Assembly (NCBI GenBank): GCA_025232375.1
Contig: CP060419.1
Location: forward strand, 1,859,001-1,923,000
Direction of reading: 5' to 3'
DNA from: Pseudoxanthomonas sp. NC8
GTDB taxonomy: Bacteria; Pseudomonadota; Gammaproteobacteria; Xanthomonadales; Xanthomonadaceae
DNA: 64,000 nucleotides
Shown: piece after piece, positions 10,540 to 20,760 of the stretch
How the letters are laid out: the number at the start of each line of letters is the position of its first letter
Numbering within the stretch: position 1 is the first letter of the stretch
Position numbers and translations under genes: made by a program
The notes under the pieces: generated by a model
Databases searched by the model: none
What the model saw: only the letters and a program-made list of their open reading frames with translations
Told to the model about the DNA's origin: nothing

Positions 10540-11735
10540 ATGCGCCTCCATCGATCCCTCGTCCTGGCCGCCGGGCTGCTTGCGCTGGCCGCCTGCGGTG
10601 GCAAGGAACAGGCCGCCGCCCCGCCCCCACCCGAAGTGGGCGTGATCGGGGTCAAGTCGCAGACCGTGCCGCTGACCCGTGACCTGGTCGGCCGCCTTTC
10701 GCCCTACCGCAGCGCCGACGCGCGCGCGCGTGCCCGGCGTGCTGCAGCGACGCGTCTACGAGGAAGGCAGCGACGTGCGCGAAGGGCAGCTGCTGTTCGA
10801 GATCGACCCGGCGCCGCTGCAGGCTTCGCTGGGCGTGGCCGGGGCCAGCTGGCCCAGGCCGAAGCCACGTATGCCAACGCCCGTGCCGCCGCCCAGCGCG
10901 CCCGGCAGCTGGCGCCGCAGAAGTTCGTCTCGCAGAACGACCTGGACAATGCGGTGGCCTCCGAGCGCAGCGCCGGCGCCGCCGTCGAGGCGGCGCGCGC
11001 GACGGTGCGCAACGCGCAGATCGACCTGGGCTACGCCAAGGTCACCGCGCCCATCGCCGGCCGCGCCGGCAAGCAGCGGGTGACCGAGGGCGCCCTGGTC
11101 GGCCGGCTGCGCGAAGCGACCCTGCTGACCACGGTCGACCAGCTCGACCCGCTGTTCGCCAACTTCTCGATCAGCTCGACCGAGCTGGCGCGGCTGCGCT
11201 CGGCCTCGAACGTGTCGCTCGCCGCCGCGGGCAAGGCGACCGTGCAGATCGTGCTTCCCGGCGACCGCCTCCACGAGCAGCCCGGCGTGGTCGATTTCTC
11301 CGACACCACGGTCGACCCGGAAACCGGCGCGGTGTCGCTGCGGGCGCTGGTGCCCAACCCCGCCAAGGCACTGTTCCCCGGCAGCTTCGTCACCCTGAAG
11401 GTCAACCTGGGCGAGTTGCACGAGGTGTTCCTCGTTCCCAGGAAGCGGTACTGCGCGACGCCAATGGCGCATTCGCGCGGGTGGTCGGCGCCGACGGCAA
11501 CGTCGAACGCCGCAATCTCACCACCAGCACGGCCCAGGACGGGCAGTGGATCGTCACCTCCGGCCTCCAGGCGGGCGAGAAGTTGATCGTGTCCGGCGTG
11601 CAGAAGGCCAAGGAGGGCGCACCGGTGACAGCGACGCCGTGGCAGCCGGGCGCCCCGGCCGCCGCATCCGGCACCCCGCCCAAGGGCGGCACCCCGGCCA
11701 AGGCGCCCGCCGCCGGCGACAAGCCGGCCGAGTAA
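10540..11735 (+). CDS. RND efflux periplasmic adaptor lipoprotein (membrane fusion protein)
   Basis: The ATG at 10540 follows a GGAG Shine-Dalgarno. The product starts with a lipoprotein signal peptide (RLHRSLVLAAGLLALAAC, lipobox LAAC), so it is anchored to the inner membrane from the periplasmic side. An alpha-hairpin (AQAEATYANARAAAQRARQL ... ASERSAGAAVEAARATVRNAQ) is followed by the lipoyl half-motif YAKVTAPIAGRAGKQRVTEGALV, then beta-barrel segments. The C-terminal tail is rich in Pro, Ala and Gly. Shifts occur near 10725, 10845 and 11445 (CCCAGG for an expected CCCCAGG). It precedes the permease by 12 bases. No outer-membrane channel gene follows, so the pump probably borrows a TolC/OprM-type protein encoded elsewhere. 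Confidence 0.9.
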
Positions 11736-11747
11736 GGACGTCCGCCC

Positions 11748-14700
11748 ATGCCCAAGTTCTTCATCAACCACCCGGTCTTCGCCTGGGTCGTGGCGATCCT
11801 GATCTCGCTTTCCGGCGTGATCGCGATCCTCGGCCTGGGCGTGGAGTCCTATCCGAACATCGCGCCGCCACAGGTCACCGTCAGCGCCAGCTATCCCGGC
11901 GCCAGCGCATCGACCGTCGAGCGCGCGGTCACCCAGGTGATCGAGCAGCAACTCACCGGCATCGACCACCTGCTGTACTTCAGCTCCTCCTCCAGCGCCA
12001 CCGGCCGGGCCAGCATCACCCTGACCTTCGAGACCGGCACCGATCCGGACATCGCCCCAGGTGCAGGTGCAGAACAAGGTGTCGCTGGCCACGCCGCGCC
12101 TGCCCACCGAGGTCACCCAGCAGGGCGTGGTCGTGGCCAAGGCCAACGCCGGCTTCCTGATGGTGGTCGGCCTGATCTCCGACAACCCGGCCGTCGACCG
12201 CAACCAGCTCAACGACATCAACGGCTCGCGCGTGATCGACCAGATCTCGCGCATCGGCGTGGGCAGCATCCAGCAGTTCGGCGCCGAGTACGCGATGAAC
12301 ATCTGGCTGGACCCGGAGAAGCTGCAGGGCTTCGGCCTGTCCTCCAGCCAGGTGCTGGCGGCGATCCGGGCGCAGAACGTGCAGTTCGCCGCCGGCGCGG
12401 TCGGCTCGGACCCGGCACCGGACGGTAAGGCCTTCACCGCCACCGTTTCCGCCGAAGGACGCTTCAGCTCGCCCGAACAGTTCGAGCAGATCATCCTGCG
12501 CGCCAACAACGACGGCTCCACCGTGCGCCTGCTCGACGTGGCCCGGGTGAGCTTCGGCCCGGGCTCGTACGGTTTCGACACCAAGTTCGACGGCAAGCCG
12601 ATCGGCGCCTTCGCCGTGCAGCTGCTGCCGGGCGCCAACGCGCTGAACGTGGCCGAGGCCGTGCGCGCGAAGATGGACGAACTGCAGGCCACCTTCCCGC
12701 AGGGCGTGACCTGGATGTCGCCCTACGACTCCACCACCTTCTTCGCAAGATCTCGATCGAGGAAGTCGTCAAGACCCTGGTCGAGGCGGTGGTGCTGGTG
12801 TTATGGTGATGCTGATCTTCCTGCAGAACATCCGCGCCACCATCATCCCTACCCTGGTCATCCCGGTCGCCCTGCTCGGCACGTTATGGGCATGACGATC
12901 ATTGGCTTCACGATCAACCAGCTGACCCTGTTCGCGATGGTGCTGTCGATCGGTATCGTCGTCGACGACGCGATCGTGGTGATCGAGAACGTCGAACGCA
13001 TCATGACCGAAGAGGGCCTCCCGCCCTACGAGGCCACGGTCAAGGCGATGGAGCAGATCACCGGCGCGGTGGTGGCGATCACCGTCGTGCTGGCCGCCGT
13101 GTTCATCCCGTCCGCCCTGCAGGGCGGCGCGGCCGGCGAGATCTACAAGCAGTTCGCGCTGACGATCGCCATTGCCATGGCGTTCTCCGCGTTCCCTGGC
13201 GCTGGGCTTCACCCCGGCGCTGTGCGCGACCTTCCTCAAGCCCACCCACCACGCCAGCAAGAACTGGGTGTTCCGCACCTTCGACAAGTACTACGACAAG
13301 GTCAGCCATACCTACGTCGGCCACATCGGCAGCGCGGTCAAGCACGCACCGCGCTGGATGATCCTGTTCGCGGTGCTGGCGATCCTGTGCGGCTTCCTGT
13401 TCACGCGCATGCCCGGCAGCTTCCTGCCGGAAGAGGACCCGGGGCTATGCCATGGCGATCGTGCAGCTGCCGCCAGGCGCGTCGCTGCAGCGGACCCAGC
13501 GCGTGTTCGACGACATCCGTGGCCGGCTCGAGAAGGTCGAGGGCTACCAGAGCATGCTGCAGGTCGCGGGCTTCAGCTTCGTGGGATCCGGCGAGAACGT
13601 GGGCATGGCGTTCATCCGGCTCAAGCCGTGGTCCGAGCGCGACAACACCGCACCGGAATTCATCCAGCAGGCCAACGGCACGCTGTTCGGGATCAAGGAG
13701 GCCTCGATCTTCGTGGTCAACCTGCCGACCGTGCAGGGGGCCAGGCCAGTTCGGCGGCTTCGACATGTGGCTGCAGGACCGTACCGGTAAAAAGGTAAGG
13801 CGGCGCTGACCCAGGCGCGCAACATGCTGCTGGGGTAAGGCCGCGCAGAACCCGGCGCTGGTCGGCGTGCGCCCCAACAGCCTGGAAGACGCCCCGCAGC
13901 TGCAGCTGCATGTCGATCGCGTGCAGGCACAGTCGATGGGCCTGCAGGTGAGCGACATCTACAACGCCATCAGCCTGATGCTGGCGCCGGTATACGCCAA
14001 CGACTTCTTCTATGAAGGCCGCATCAAGCGCGTGAACCTGCGTGCCGATGCGCCGTTCCGCACCGGCGCCGAATCGTTGGGCAGCTTCTACACGCCAAGC
14101 CCCGGCAACGGCATGATCCCGTTGAACACGGTAGTCGACGCCGAATGGATCACCGGGCCGCCATCGCTGAGCCGCTACGGGGCTATGCGGCGGTCAACAT
14201 CGTCGGCTCCCCTGCCCCGGGCCATGCCTCCGGCGAGGCGATGCAGATCATGGAAGGCATCGTGACCAACGACCTGCCGGCGGGCTTCGGCTACGACTGG
14301 AGCGGCATGTCCTACAGGAGATCCTGGCCGGCAACGCCGCCACGCTCCTGCTCGTGCTTTCGATCGTGGTCGTGTTCCTCTCTTATGGCGGCCCTGTACG
14401 AAAGCTGGTCGATCCCGGTTGCGGTGCTGCTGGTGGTGCCGCTGGGCATGCTGGGCGCGGTCATGTTCAGCCTGATGCGCGGCCTGCCCAACGACATCTT
14501 CTTCAAGATCGGCCTGATCACGATCATTGGTCTTGCGGCCAAGAACGCGATCCTGATCGTGGAGTTCGCCGTGGAGCAGCGCCTGGCCGGAAAAACCCTG
14601 CGCGAGGCGACCATCGAGGCCGCGCGCCTGCGCTTCCGCCCGATCCTGATGACGTCCTTCGCGTTCATCATGGGCGTGGTGCCGATGGCCCTGTCCAGCG

Positions 14701-14894
14701 GCGCCGGCGCCAATGCCCGCCACGCGATCGGTACCGGCGTGATCGGCGGCATGGTATTCGCCACCTTCCTCGGCCTGTTGCTGATCCCGGTGTTCTTCAT
14801 CGTGGTCCGGCGCATGCTGGGCGACAGGCTCGACGAGCCTTCGCGCGAGTGGCGCGAGAAGCACGAGCGCGAAGGTGGACAGGCGATGCGGTAA
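11748..14894 (+). CDS. RND multidrug efflux permease, HAE1 (AcrB/MexB-like)
   Basis: This is the inner-membrane proton-driven drug exporter of the pump. It starts [19 protein letters not shown], the standard first transmembrane helix of the family. It contains [20 protein letters not shown], the TM4 block with the conserved DD pair ([20 protein letters not shown], about 12945-13005), and [20 protein letters not shown] in the second half. The span fits about 1,045 aa. A dozen shifts break the frame, including 12057 (extra C beside CCAGG), about 12745, 12803, 12886, 13195, 13445, 13745, 13795, 13835, 14185, 14325 and 14385. Several match a CCTGG turned into TTATGG or CTTATGG. The drug spectrum cannot be predicted from sequence. 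Confidence 0.93.
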
Positions 14895-14920
14895 GCCAGT
14901 CCCGCTTCGGCGACACAGAA

Positions 14921-14948
14921 GCCCCGGCCGCACGCCGGGGCTTTTTTT
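14921..14948 (+). terminator. intrinsic terminator of the RND operon
   Basis: GCCCCGGC and GCCGGGGC form a perfect 8-base stem with a 5-base loop, followed directly by seven T residues. It lies 26 bases after the permease stop. Confidence 0.9.
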
Positions 14949-14998
14949 CTCTCTTGCTCAGGAGGGAAAGCGCTGCGTCTGTTGTCTGGCCGGGGCGC

Positions 14999-15091
14999 CG
15001 GGTGTGAATGCCCGTGGAGGCGAATGTCCCCGGCGACGGCCTGCGGCCGCCACCTCCTCCTTTATTTCGCATCCACGGGCATTCACACCCG
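14999..15091. repeat. composite inverted-repeat element, copy A
   Basis: A perfect 20-base inverted repeat (left arm CGGGTGTGAATGCCCGTGGA at 14999-15018, right arm 15072-15091) encloses a 53-base core. The core begins GGCGAATGTCCCCGGC and ends CCTCCTCCTTTATTTCGC. The same core ends recur in inverse orientation in copy B 150 bases away, but the outer arms there are different in sequence. The transcript would fold into a long hairpin on either strand. Confidence 0.85.
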
Positions 15092-15237
15092 TCGTGCCGA
15101 CGTTGCCGGTGGTTCTAGAAGCAGGAGCTGCCGGAGGTCCTGCCGCGCCCCTGGGACAGGTCGGGGTGATGCATCCTCCAGCCATTTCTGCTTCTTCATG
15201 TTTTCCAGCGTGCAGGGTCCGCCAGCCTCGACGTGAT

Positions 15238-15319
15238 CTGCAGGCCGTTGGGGCGAAATAAAGGAGGAGGCCCCCACCGCAGGTGGGGGCCGGGGGACAT
15301 TCGCCCCAACGGTCTGCAG
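15238..15319. repeat. composite inverted-repeat element, copy B (opposite orientation)
   Basis: The outer arms CTGCAGGCCGTTGGGGCGAA (15238-15257) and 15300-15319 are inverted repeats with a single mismatch. Inside lies a second perfect hairpin (GGCCCCCACC, loop GCA, GGTGGGGGCC). Read on the minus strand, the core starts GCGAATGTCCCC and ends CCTCCTCCTTTATTTCGC, as in copy A. Conserved core ends combined with unrelated arms suggest a repeat family whose arms are renewed at each site. Confidence 0.85.
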
Positions 15320-15396
15320 GTCGCGGCGAGGCCCGCCAGATGGCGTCGCGCCCTTCGGCGGCAGACCCTCCGCATGATTGCCAGAAATGGAAGTCC

Positions 15397-15426
15397 AAAA
15401 AAACGCCCCGGCAAAAGTCGGGGCGT
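15397..15426 (-). terminator. intrinsic terminator of sodA
   Basis: On the minus strand ACGCCCCG and CGGGGCGT form an 8-base stem around an 8-base loop, followed by seven T residues. It lies 28 bases beyond the sodA stop. Confidence 0.9.
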
Positions 15427-15453
15427 CATGTCGGATCGCCAGTGGCGCGGTAC

Positions 15454-16065
15454 TTACTTCACCGCGGTATGGTAACGACGCTCGACCTCGTCCCAGTCGA
15501 CCACGTTGAAGAACGCGCCGATGTATTCCGGACGGCGGTTCTGGTACTTCAGGTAGTAGGCGTGTTCCCACACGTCCGGCTCAGGATCGGGGTGTTGCCC
15601 TCGCTCAGCGGGGTGTCCTTAGTTGGCGCTGCTCTCGACCACGACCTTCTTGTCCGGGGTCACGCTCAGTAAGGCCCAGCCGCTGCCGAAACGGGTCAGC
15701 GCGGCCTTGGTGAAGGCTTCCTTGAACTTCTCGAAGCCGCCGATGTCCTTGTCGATCGCCGCGGCCACGCCGGCTTTCGGCTCGCCGCCGCCCTTGGGCG
15801 ACATCACCGTCCAGAACAGGGTGTGGTTGGCATGGCCGCCGCCATTGTTGCGCACCGGGCCCTGCAGGCTGTCGGGCAGCGTCTTCAGCTTCGCCACCAG
15901 CTCCTCGACCGGCAGGTCGGCGTACTCGGTGCCTTCCAGCGCGGCGTTGACGTTGTTGATGTAGGTCTGGTGGTGCTTGGTGTGGTGGATCTTCATCGTC
16001 TCCGTATCGATGTGCGGTTCCAGCGCATCGTAGGCATACGGCAACTCGGGGAGGGTATAGGCCAC
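15454..16065 (-). CDS. sodA: superoxide dismutase, Mn family
   Basis: This dismutates superoxide in the cytosol. Metal ligands and signatures visible are [15 protein letters not shown] (His ligands), [13 protein letters not shown] (typical of the Mn type) and, after repair, [19 protein letters not shown]. The GTG start at 16065 has AAGGAG six bases upstream. Two shifts break the C-terminal third. At 15617-15622 CCTTAG replaces CCTGG and creates a premature stop; near 15577 CCGG replaces CCTGG. At 15670 TAAGG for CCAGG turns the family GWAWLSV into GWALLSV, a Trp-to-Leu change I do not believe is real. About 203 aa when repaired. A terminator follows; no partner genes. Confidence 0.95.
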
Positions 16066-16305
16066 GGTGGTCTCCTTGGATTTCGGGCCCGGACAGTCCC
16101 GGGCACGGCGGGGAACAGTCTAGTCAGGCTGGCGCGCGCAACCAAGATGCGCAGGGGGATGCTGCATCCCGCCGTCGCGCCTGCGCAGGCCGGAAAGCAT
16201 GGGCCCGGCCCGGTTCCACGCGCGTGAAGCGTGTGATGTGGCTGCGTTCAAGCAGCGGACATGCCGCCCACGCATACTGCAGCCAAGACACGACGAGCCC
16301 GCCGC

Positions 16306-16742
16306 ATGCGCGCATCCCGCCCCCTGCCCCTGCTGGCCGCCGTGGTCGCCATCGCCGCCCTCGCCTGGCTGCTGCGACCGGACGCGGGCACCCGCCGGGT
16401 GGCCGACCTGCACACGCCCGTGGTGGCGGACACGCAGGCCAGCACGACGTTCCCGGCGTTCCTGCCCGCCGAAGCCGGCGCGGTAATCCGCAGGATCCAG
16501 CGCGGCGAGCCGTTCCCGAACCCATGCGGGACGGCAGCGTGTTCGGCAACCGCGAACGGCGCCTGCCAGCGCGCGAGCACGGCTACTACCACGAGTACAC
16601 CGTACCGACGCCCGGGCTGTCGCATCGCGGCGCACGCCGCATCGTCACCGGCGGCGACCCGCCACGCGAGTGGTACTACACCGGCGACCACTACGACAGC
16701 TTCCGCCGGTTCGAGCCGCCCAGCGCGGAGACTGCCCCATGA
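16306..16742 (+). CDS. barnase-family guanyl-specific ribonuclease, membrane-targeted or secreted
   Basis: The C-terminal half carries the microbial RNase (N1/Sa/barnase) signature DGSVFGNRERRLP ... GYYHEYTVPTPG ... RRIVTGG ... YYTGDHYDSF. The catalytic Glu, Arg and His lie in YHEYTV, RGARRIV and GDHYDSF. The N terminus has a hydrophobic segment (LPLLAAVVAIAALAWLL) acting as a signal peptide or membrane anchor, so the enzyme is aimed at the periplasm or outside. One shift near 16520 separates the two halves. I chose the ATG at 16306; an in-frame ATG at 16261 is also possible, and neither has a strong ribosome site. The stop overlaps the barstar start (ATGA), a coupled RNase-inhibitor pair. 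The inhibitor presumably protects the producer cytosol. Confidence 0.85.
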
Positions 16743-17177
16743 GTGAATCCGGATTCGACATCGGCCTGGACGATGCATCGCAGGCCGGCGTGTACGAGGT
16801 CGATGCGGCCGACCTGCCGTCGCTGGCCGCGGCCGCGCGCGATTCCGGCCTGCTGGTGCGCCGGATCGACCTCGACGGCTGCCGCGACAAGCAGACCCTG
16901 CTGCTGCGCATCGCCACCGTGCTCGACCTGCCGGCCGGCCGTGGCGGCAACTGGGACGCGCTGACCGACGCGCTGCGCGACCGGTGGCTGGCTGCCCGCG
17001 CCAGGCTACGTGCTGCTGTTCGAGGCCGCCGCGCCGCTGCGTACCGCGCAACCCGGGCAGCTGCAGACCCTGCTGGACCTGTTGCAGGAAGCCTCGCACT
17101 GGTGGGCCGAGGCGGATGTGCCTTTCTGGGCGTTCGTGGCGCTGGATCCTGCTCCGATGGCGATCCGCGGCCGCTGA
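16739..17177 (+). CDS. barstar-family ribonuclease inhibitor
   Basis: Barstar-like proteins bind and block barnase-type RNases. The frame reads FDIGLDDASQAGVYEV, then LVRRIDLDGCRDKQTLLLRIATVLDLP and GGNWDALTDALRD, the barstar core with the NWDAL block that contacts the RNase active site. A shift near 16985 splits off the C-terminal part, which continues WLPAPGYVLLFEAA and ends AFVALDPAPMAIRGR (about 145 aa). It is longer than Bacillus barstar (about 90 aa), as is usual for the proteobacterial family. The start ATG overlaps the stop of the RNase gene, so expression of poison and antidote is coupled. Confidence 0.88.
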
Positions 17178-17204
17178 TCGCGGCGACGCTGCCCGGCCGG
17201 CGCC

Positions 17205-19091
17205 TCAGCCGTCCAGTTCGCTCCAGCGGGCGTAGGCGGTGTCCAGCTCGTCCTGCGCCTCGGCCATGCGCCGGGTGTGCGCGGCGACCGCGCCCGGGTC
17301 CTGCTGGTAGAAGCCGGCATCGGACATCGCCGCGGCGAGCGCCGCCAGTTCGGTTTCAAGCGATTCGATCCGCGCCGGCAGCTGTTCAAGTTCGCGCGCA
17401 TCCTTGTAGCTGAGCTTGCGCTTGGGCGCGGCCGGAGCGCCGACCGCCGGCGCCGCTTCGGGCTGCGCCTCCTTCGCCTTGACCGGCTTGCCGGTGGCAG
17501 CCACCGCAGGTACCGGGCGCTGCCGCAGCCAGTCGGTATAGCCGCCGACGTATTCGCCGACGCGGCCGTCGCCCTCCATCACCAGCGTGGAGGTGACCAC
17601 GTTGTCGAGGAAGTCGCGGTCGTGGCTGACCAGCAGCAGGGTGCCGGTGTAGTCGGCCAGCATCTCCTCCAGCAGTTCGAGCGTTTCCACGTCCAGGTCG
17701 TTGGTCGGCTCGTCCATCACCAGCAGGTTGGACGGCTGCGCGAACAGCCGCGCCAGCAGCAGCCGGTTGCGCTCGCCGCCGGACAGGCGGGTGATCGGCG
17801 CGCGCGCCCGTTCCGGGGTGAACAGGAAGTCCTGCAGGTAGGCCAGCACGTGCTTGCGGCTGCCATTGAGGTCGATGAAGTCCTGGCCGCCGGCGACGTT
17901 CTCCATCGCGTTCCAGTCCTCGCGCAGCACCGCGCGGTACTGGTCGAAATAGGCGACCTTCAGGTTGGTGCCGGCCTTGATCTCGCCCGCCTGCGCTTGC
18001 AGTTCGCCGAGCAGCAGCTTGAGCAGGGTGGTCTTGCCGCTGCCGTTGGGGCCGATCAGGCCGATCCGGTCGCCACGCAGGACCGTGGTGGAGAAGCCGT
18101 CGACCATGTTGCGCTCGCCGAAGGCGAACGACACGTCCTTGGCCTCGATCACCTTCTTGCCCGAAGACTCGCCCTGCGCGGCTTCCATGCGCACGGTGCC
18201 GGCCTGCTCGCGGCGCTGCGCGCGCTCGCTGCGCATGGCCTTGAGCCGGCGCACGCGGCCTTCGTCGCGGGTGCGGCGGGCCTTGATGCCCTGGCGGATC
18301 CAGGTCTCTTCCTGCGCCAGCAGCTTGTCGAAGCGCGCGTTCTCCTGCGCTTCGGCATTGAGCCGCTCTTCGCGGCGGCGCTCGTAGTTGGCCCAGTCGC
18401 CCGGCCAGCTGGTCACCTTGGCCGCGGTCGATCTCGACGATGCGGGTCGCCAGCGCACGCAGGAAGCGGCGGTCGTGGGTGACGAAGATGACGCTGCCGT
18501 TCCACTCCTTCAGGAACGACTCCAGCCAGTCGATCGCCTCGATGTCCAGGTGGTTGGTCGGTTCGTCCAGCAGCAGCACATCCGGTGCGCCGACCAGGGC
18601 GCGGGCCAGCAGCACGCGCCGCTTCATGCCGCCGGACAGGCGCGCGAACACCGCTTCGCCGTCCAGCTCCAGGCGGGTGAGCACCTCGCCCACGCGGCGG
18701 TCCAGCGCCCAGCCGTCAGCCGCATCGATCTTCGCCTGCACTTCGACACCGCATCCGCGTCGTACTCGGCGGCGTGGCTGAGGTGGTGGAACTGCGCCAG
18801 CCAGGCACCCAGTTCGCCCAGGCCGGCGGCGACCACGTCGAAGATGCTGCCCTCGGTACCACCCGGCACTTCCTGCTCCAGGCGGGCGATCCGGACCCCG
18901 GCCTGGACCCGCACCTGGCCATCGTCGGGCTGCAACTCGCCGGCGATGAGCTTGAGCAGGGTGGACTTGCCGGCGCCATTGCGGCCGATCAGGGCGATGC
19001 GTTCGCCCGGTTCGATCGACAGGTCGGCGTGTTCGAGCAACAACGGGCCGCCGACGCTGTAGTCGACGTTCTGCAGGGTGATCAGAGGCAT
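17205..19091 (-). CDS. uup: ABC-F family ATPase Uup
   Basis: ABC-F proteins are soluble twin-ATPase proteins acting at the ribosome; Uup is linked to transposon excision and ribosome assembly. The first ABC module has GRNGAGKSTLL (Walker A), RLSGGMKRRVLLARAL (signature) and LLLDEPTNHLD (Walker B). The second has GPNGSGKTTLL, RLSGGERNRLLLARLF and LVMDEPTNDLD. A linker coiled coil lies between, and the C terminus (KRKLSYKDARELEQLPARI ... SELDG) is the Uup-specific coiled-coil domain. Shifts occur near 18420 (CCTTGG for CCTGG) and 18740. Repaired length is about 628 aa. It is divergent from dbpA, sharing a gap of about 80 bases. Confidence 0.94.
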
Positions 19092-19170
19092 CCGCGTATT
19101 GTAGCTGGCTGTTTCCGCTGGCCGGACCGGCATTTTCACTATTGGCCGGTGCGACCTGCGAAAATGGCGC

Positions 19171-20552
19171 ATGACCGATTTCGCCTCGCTGCCGCTCTCC
19201 CCCGCCCTGCGCCCCGGCCTGGACGCGCTGGGCTACACCACCGCCACGCCCATCCAGGCCTCGTCGCTGCCGCCGATCCGGAAGGTCGCGACCTGATCGC
19301 ACAGGCGCCGACAGGCAGCGGCAAGACCGCCGCGTTCGGTATGGGCCTGCTGCAGCGGCTGGATCCGGGGTGACCCGCGCGCAGGCGCTGGTGCTGTGCC
19401 CGACCCGTGAACTGGCCGACCAGGTCGGCAAGCAGCTGCGCAAGCTGGCCACCGGCATCCCCAACCTCAAACTGAGCATCCTCACCGGCGGCAACTCGCT
19501 GGAACCGCAGATCGCCTCGCTGCAGGCGCACGACCCGCAGGTGGTGGTCGGCACGCCCGGCCGCATCCAGGAACTGGCCCGCAAGCGCGTCCTGCACCTG
19601 GGCGGCGTGCGCACGCTGGTACTGGACGAAGGCGACCACATGCTCGACATGGGCTTCGAGGAAGCGGTGCGCGAGATCGCCGGGCGCTGCGACAAGCACC
19701 GGCAGACCCTGCTGTTCTCGGCCACCTTCCCCGACGAGATCCGCGAACTGGCCCGGCAGCTGCTGCGCGAGCCGGTGGAAGTGGCGCACGAGGGCGGCGA
19801 AAGCGCACCGGCGATCGAGCAGCGCTTCTTCGACGTCGATCCGGCCCACCGGCAGAAGGCGGTGGCCGGGCTGCTGCTGCGCTACCGGCCCGAGTCTGCG
19901 GTGGTGTTCTGCAACACCCGCAAGGATGTCGACGAGGTGGCCGGCTCGCTGCGCCAGTTCGGCTTCTCGGCGCTGGCCCTGCATGGCGAGATGGAGCAGC
20001 GCGATCGCGACGAGGTGCTGCTGCAGCTGGCCAACCGAAGCTGCAATGTGCTGGTCGCCAGCGACGTGGCCGCGCGCGGTATCGACGTCGAGGACCTTGG
20101 CCGCAGTCGTCAACCATGAGCTGCCGACCGACGTGGACGCCTATCGCCATCGCATCGGCCGCACCGGGCGCGCCGGGCGCAAGGGGGCGGCCCTGCCCTG
20201 GTAGCTGGTCGCGTCGCGCGAGAACGCGCGCGCGGAAATGATCGCCGCCGCGCAGGACACGCCGCCGAGCCGGGAGAACGCACCGCTGGCCACCGGCCGG
20301 CCGGCGCAGCCGGCGCAGGCACCGATGACCACCCTGCGCATCGACGGCGGCAAGACCGACAAGCTGCGCGCCGGCGACATCCTCGGCGCATTGACCGGCG
20401 AGGCCGGCCTGCCGGCGAAGGCGATCGGCAAGATCGCCATCCATGCCACGCGCTCCTACGTGGCCATCGTCCACGAGCAGGCACCACGTGCGCTGAAGCA
20501 GCTGGAAGCCGGCAAGATCAAGGGCCGCCGCTTCCGCGTGCGGCCGCTCTAG
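19171..20552 (+). CDS. dbpA: ATP-dependent RNA helicase DbpA
   Basis: DbpA is a DEAD-box helicase that recognises hairpin 92 of 23S rRNA during large-subunit assembly. Visible motifs are the Q motif (GYTTATPIQASSLP), motif I APTGSGKTAAF, PTRELADQ, GTPGRIQE, motif III FSATFP, and motif VI HRIGRTGRAGR. The C-terminal RNA-binding domain (TTLRIDGGKTDKLRAGDILGALTG ... IKGRRFRVRPL) is typical of DbpA. Motif II reads DEGD instead of DEAD. Shifts lie near 19275, 19370 and 20097 (CCTTGG for CCTGG). An in-frame TAG at about 20202 sits in CCTGGTAGCTGG, beside another such site. About 460 aa when repaired. Confidence 0.92.
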
Positions 20553-20658
20553 CCTTCCACGCGGGGCACGCTGCGGCGGTGGTCAGGGACCGCGCACGCC
20601 GCCACCCACGCCGCGATCCGCAGGGTGGGTGACGCGGTGCGCGTCGCGGTCTGTCCCG

Positions 20659-20702
20659 AAAAAATGCCGGGCCCCCTGGTTCGGGAGGAACCGGGGCCCG
20701 GC
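20659..20702 (-). terminator. intrinsic terminator downstream of the TonB receptor
   Basis: On the minus strand GCCGGGCCCC and GGGGCCCGGC with inner pairing (GGTTCC/GGAACC region) form a very stable stem, followed by A then six T residues. It lies about 60 bases past the receptor stop codon. The gap between dbpA and the receptor (20553-20760) shows nothing else. Confidence 0.85.
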
Positions 20703-20760
20703 GACCCGCCAAGGCGCCGCCGTCATCGGCGCCTTCCCGCCGCCAGCATGCGGGTGCCGG

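Larger units (their letters stand above)
14949..15396. other. non-coding region with two composite inverted repeats
   Basis: No reading frame here looks protein-coding; the open frames are unrelated on all strands and have no family-like features. The stretch between the RND terminator and the sodA terminator holds two related palindromic elements (14999-15091 and 15238-15319). The 146 bases between the elements, and the flanks, show nothing else I can name. Confidence 0.7.

Noticed and set aside
10520..10682. TetR regulator extending to 10682 over the adaptor gene
   Set aside because: The extra residues are Arg/Pro-rich frame noise overlapping a well-supported lipoprotein signal peptide. 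A TGA at 10520 in the neighbouring frame gives the usual length.
17277..18482. 401-residue open frame on the plus strand
   Set aside because: It lies antisense to uup, whose Walker and signature motifs are unambiguous.
20196..20210. Stop-codon recoding (TAG readthrough) in dbpA
   Set aside because: The TAG lies within a corrupted CCTGG-like stretch with extra bases; no recoding signal is present.
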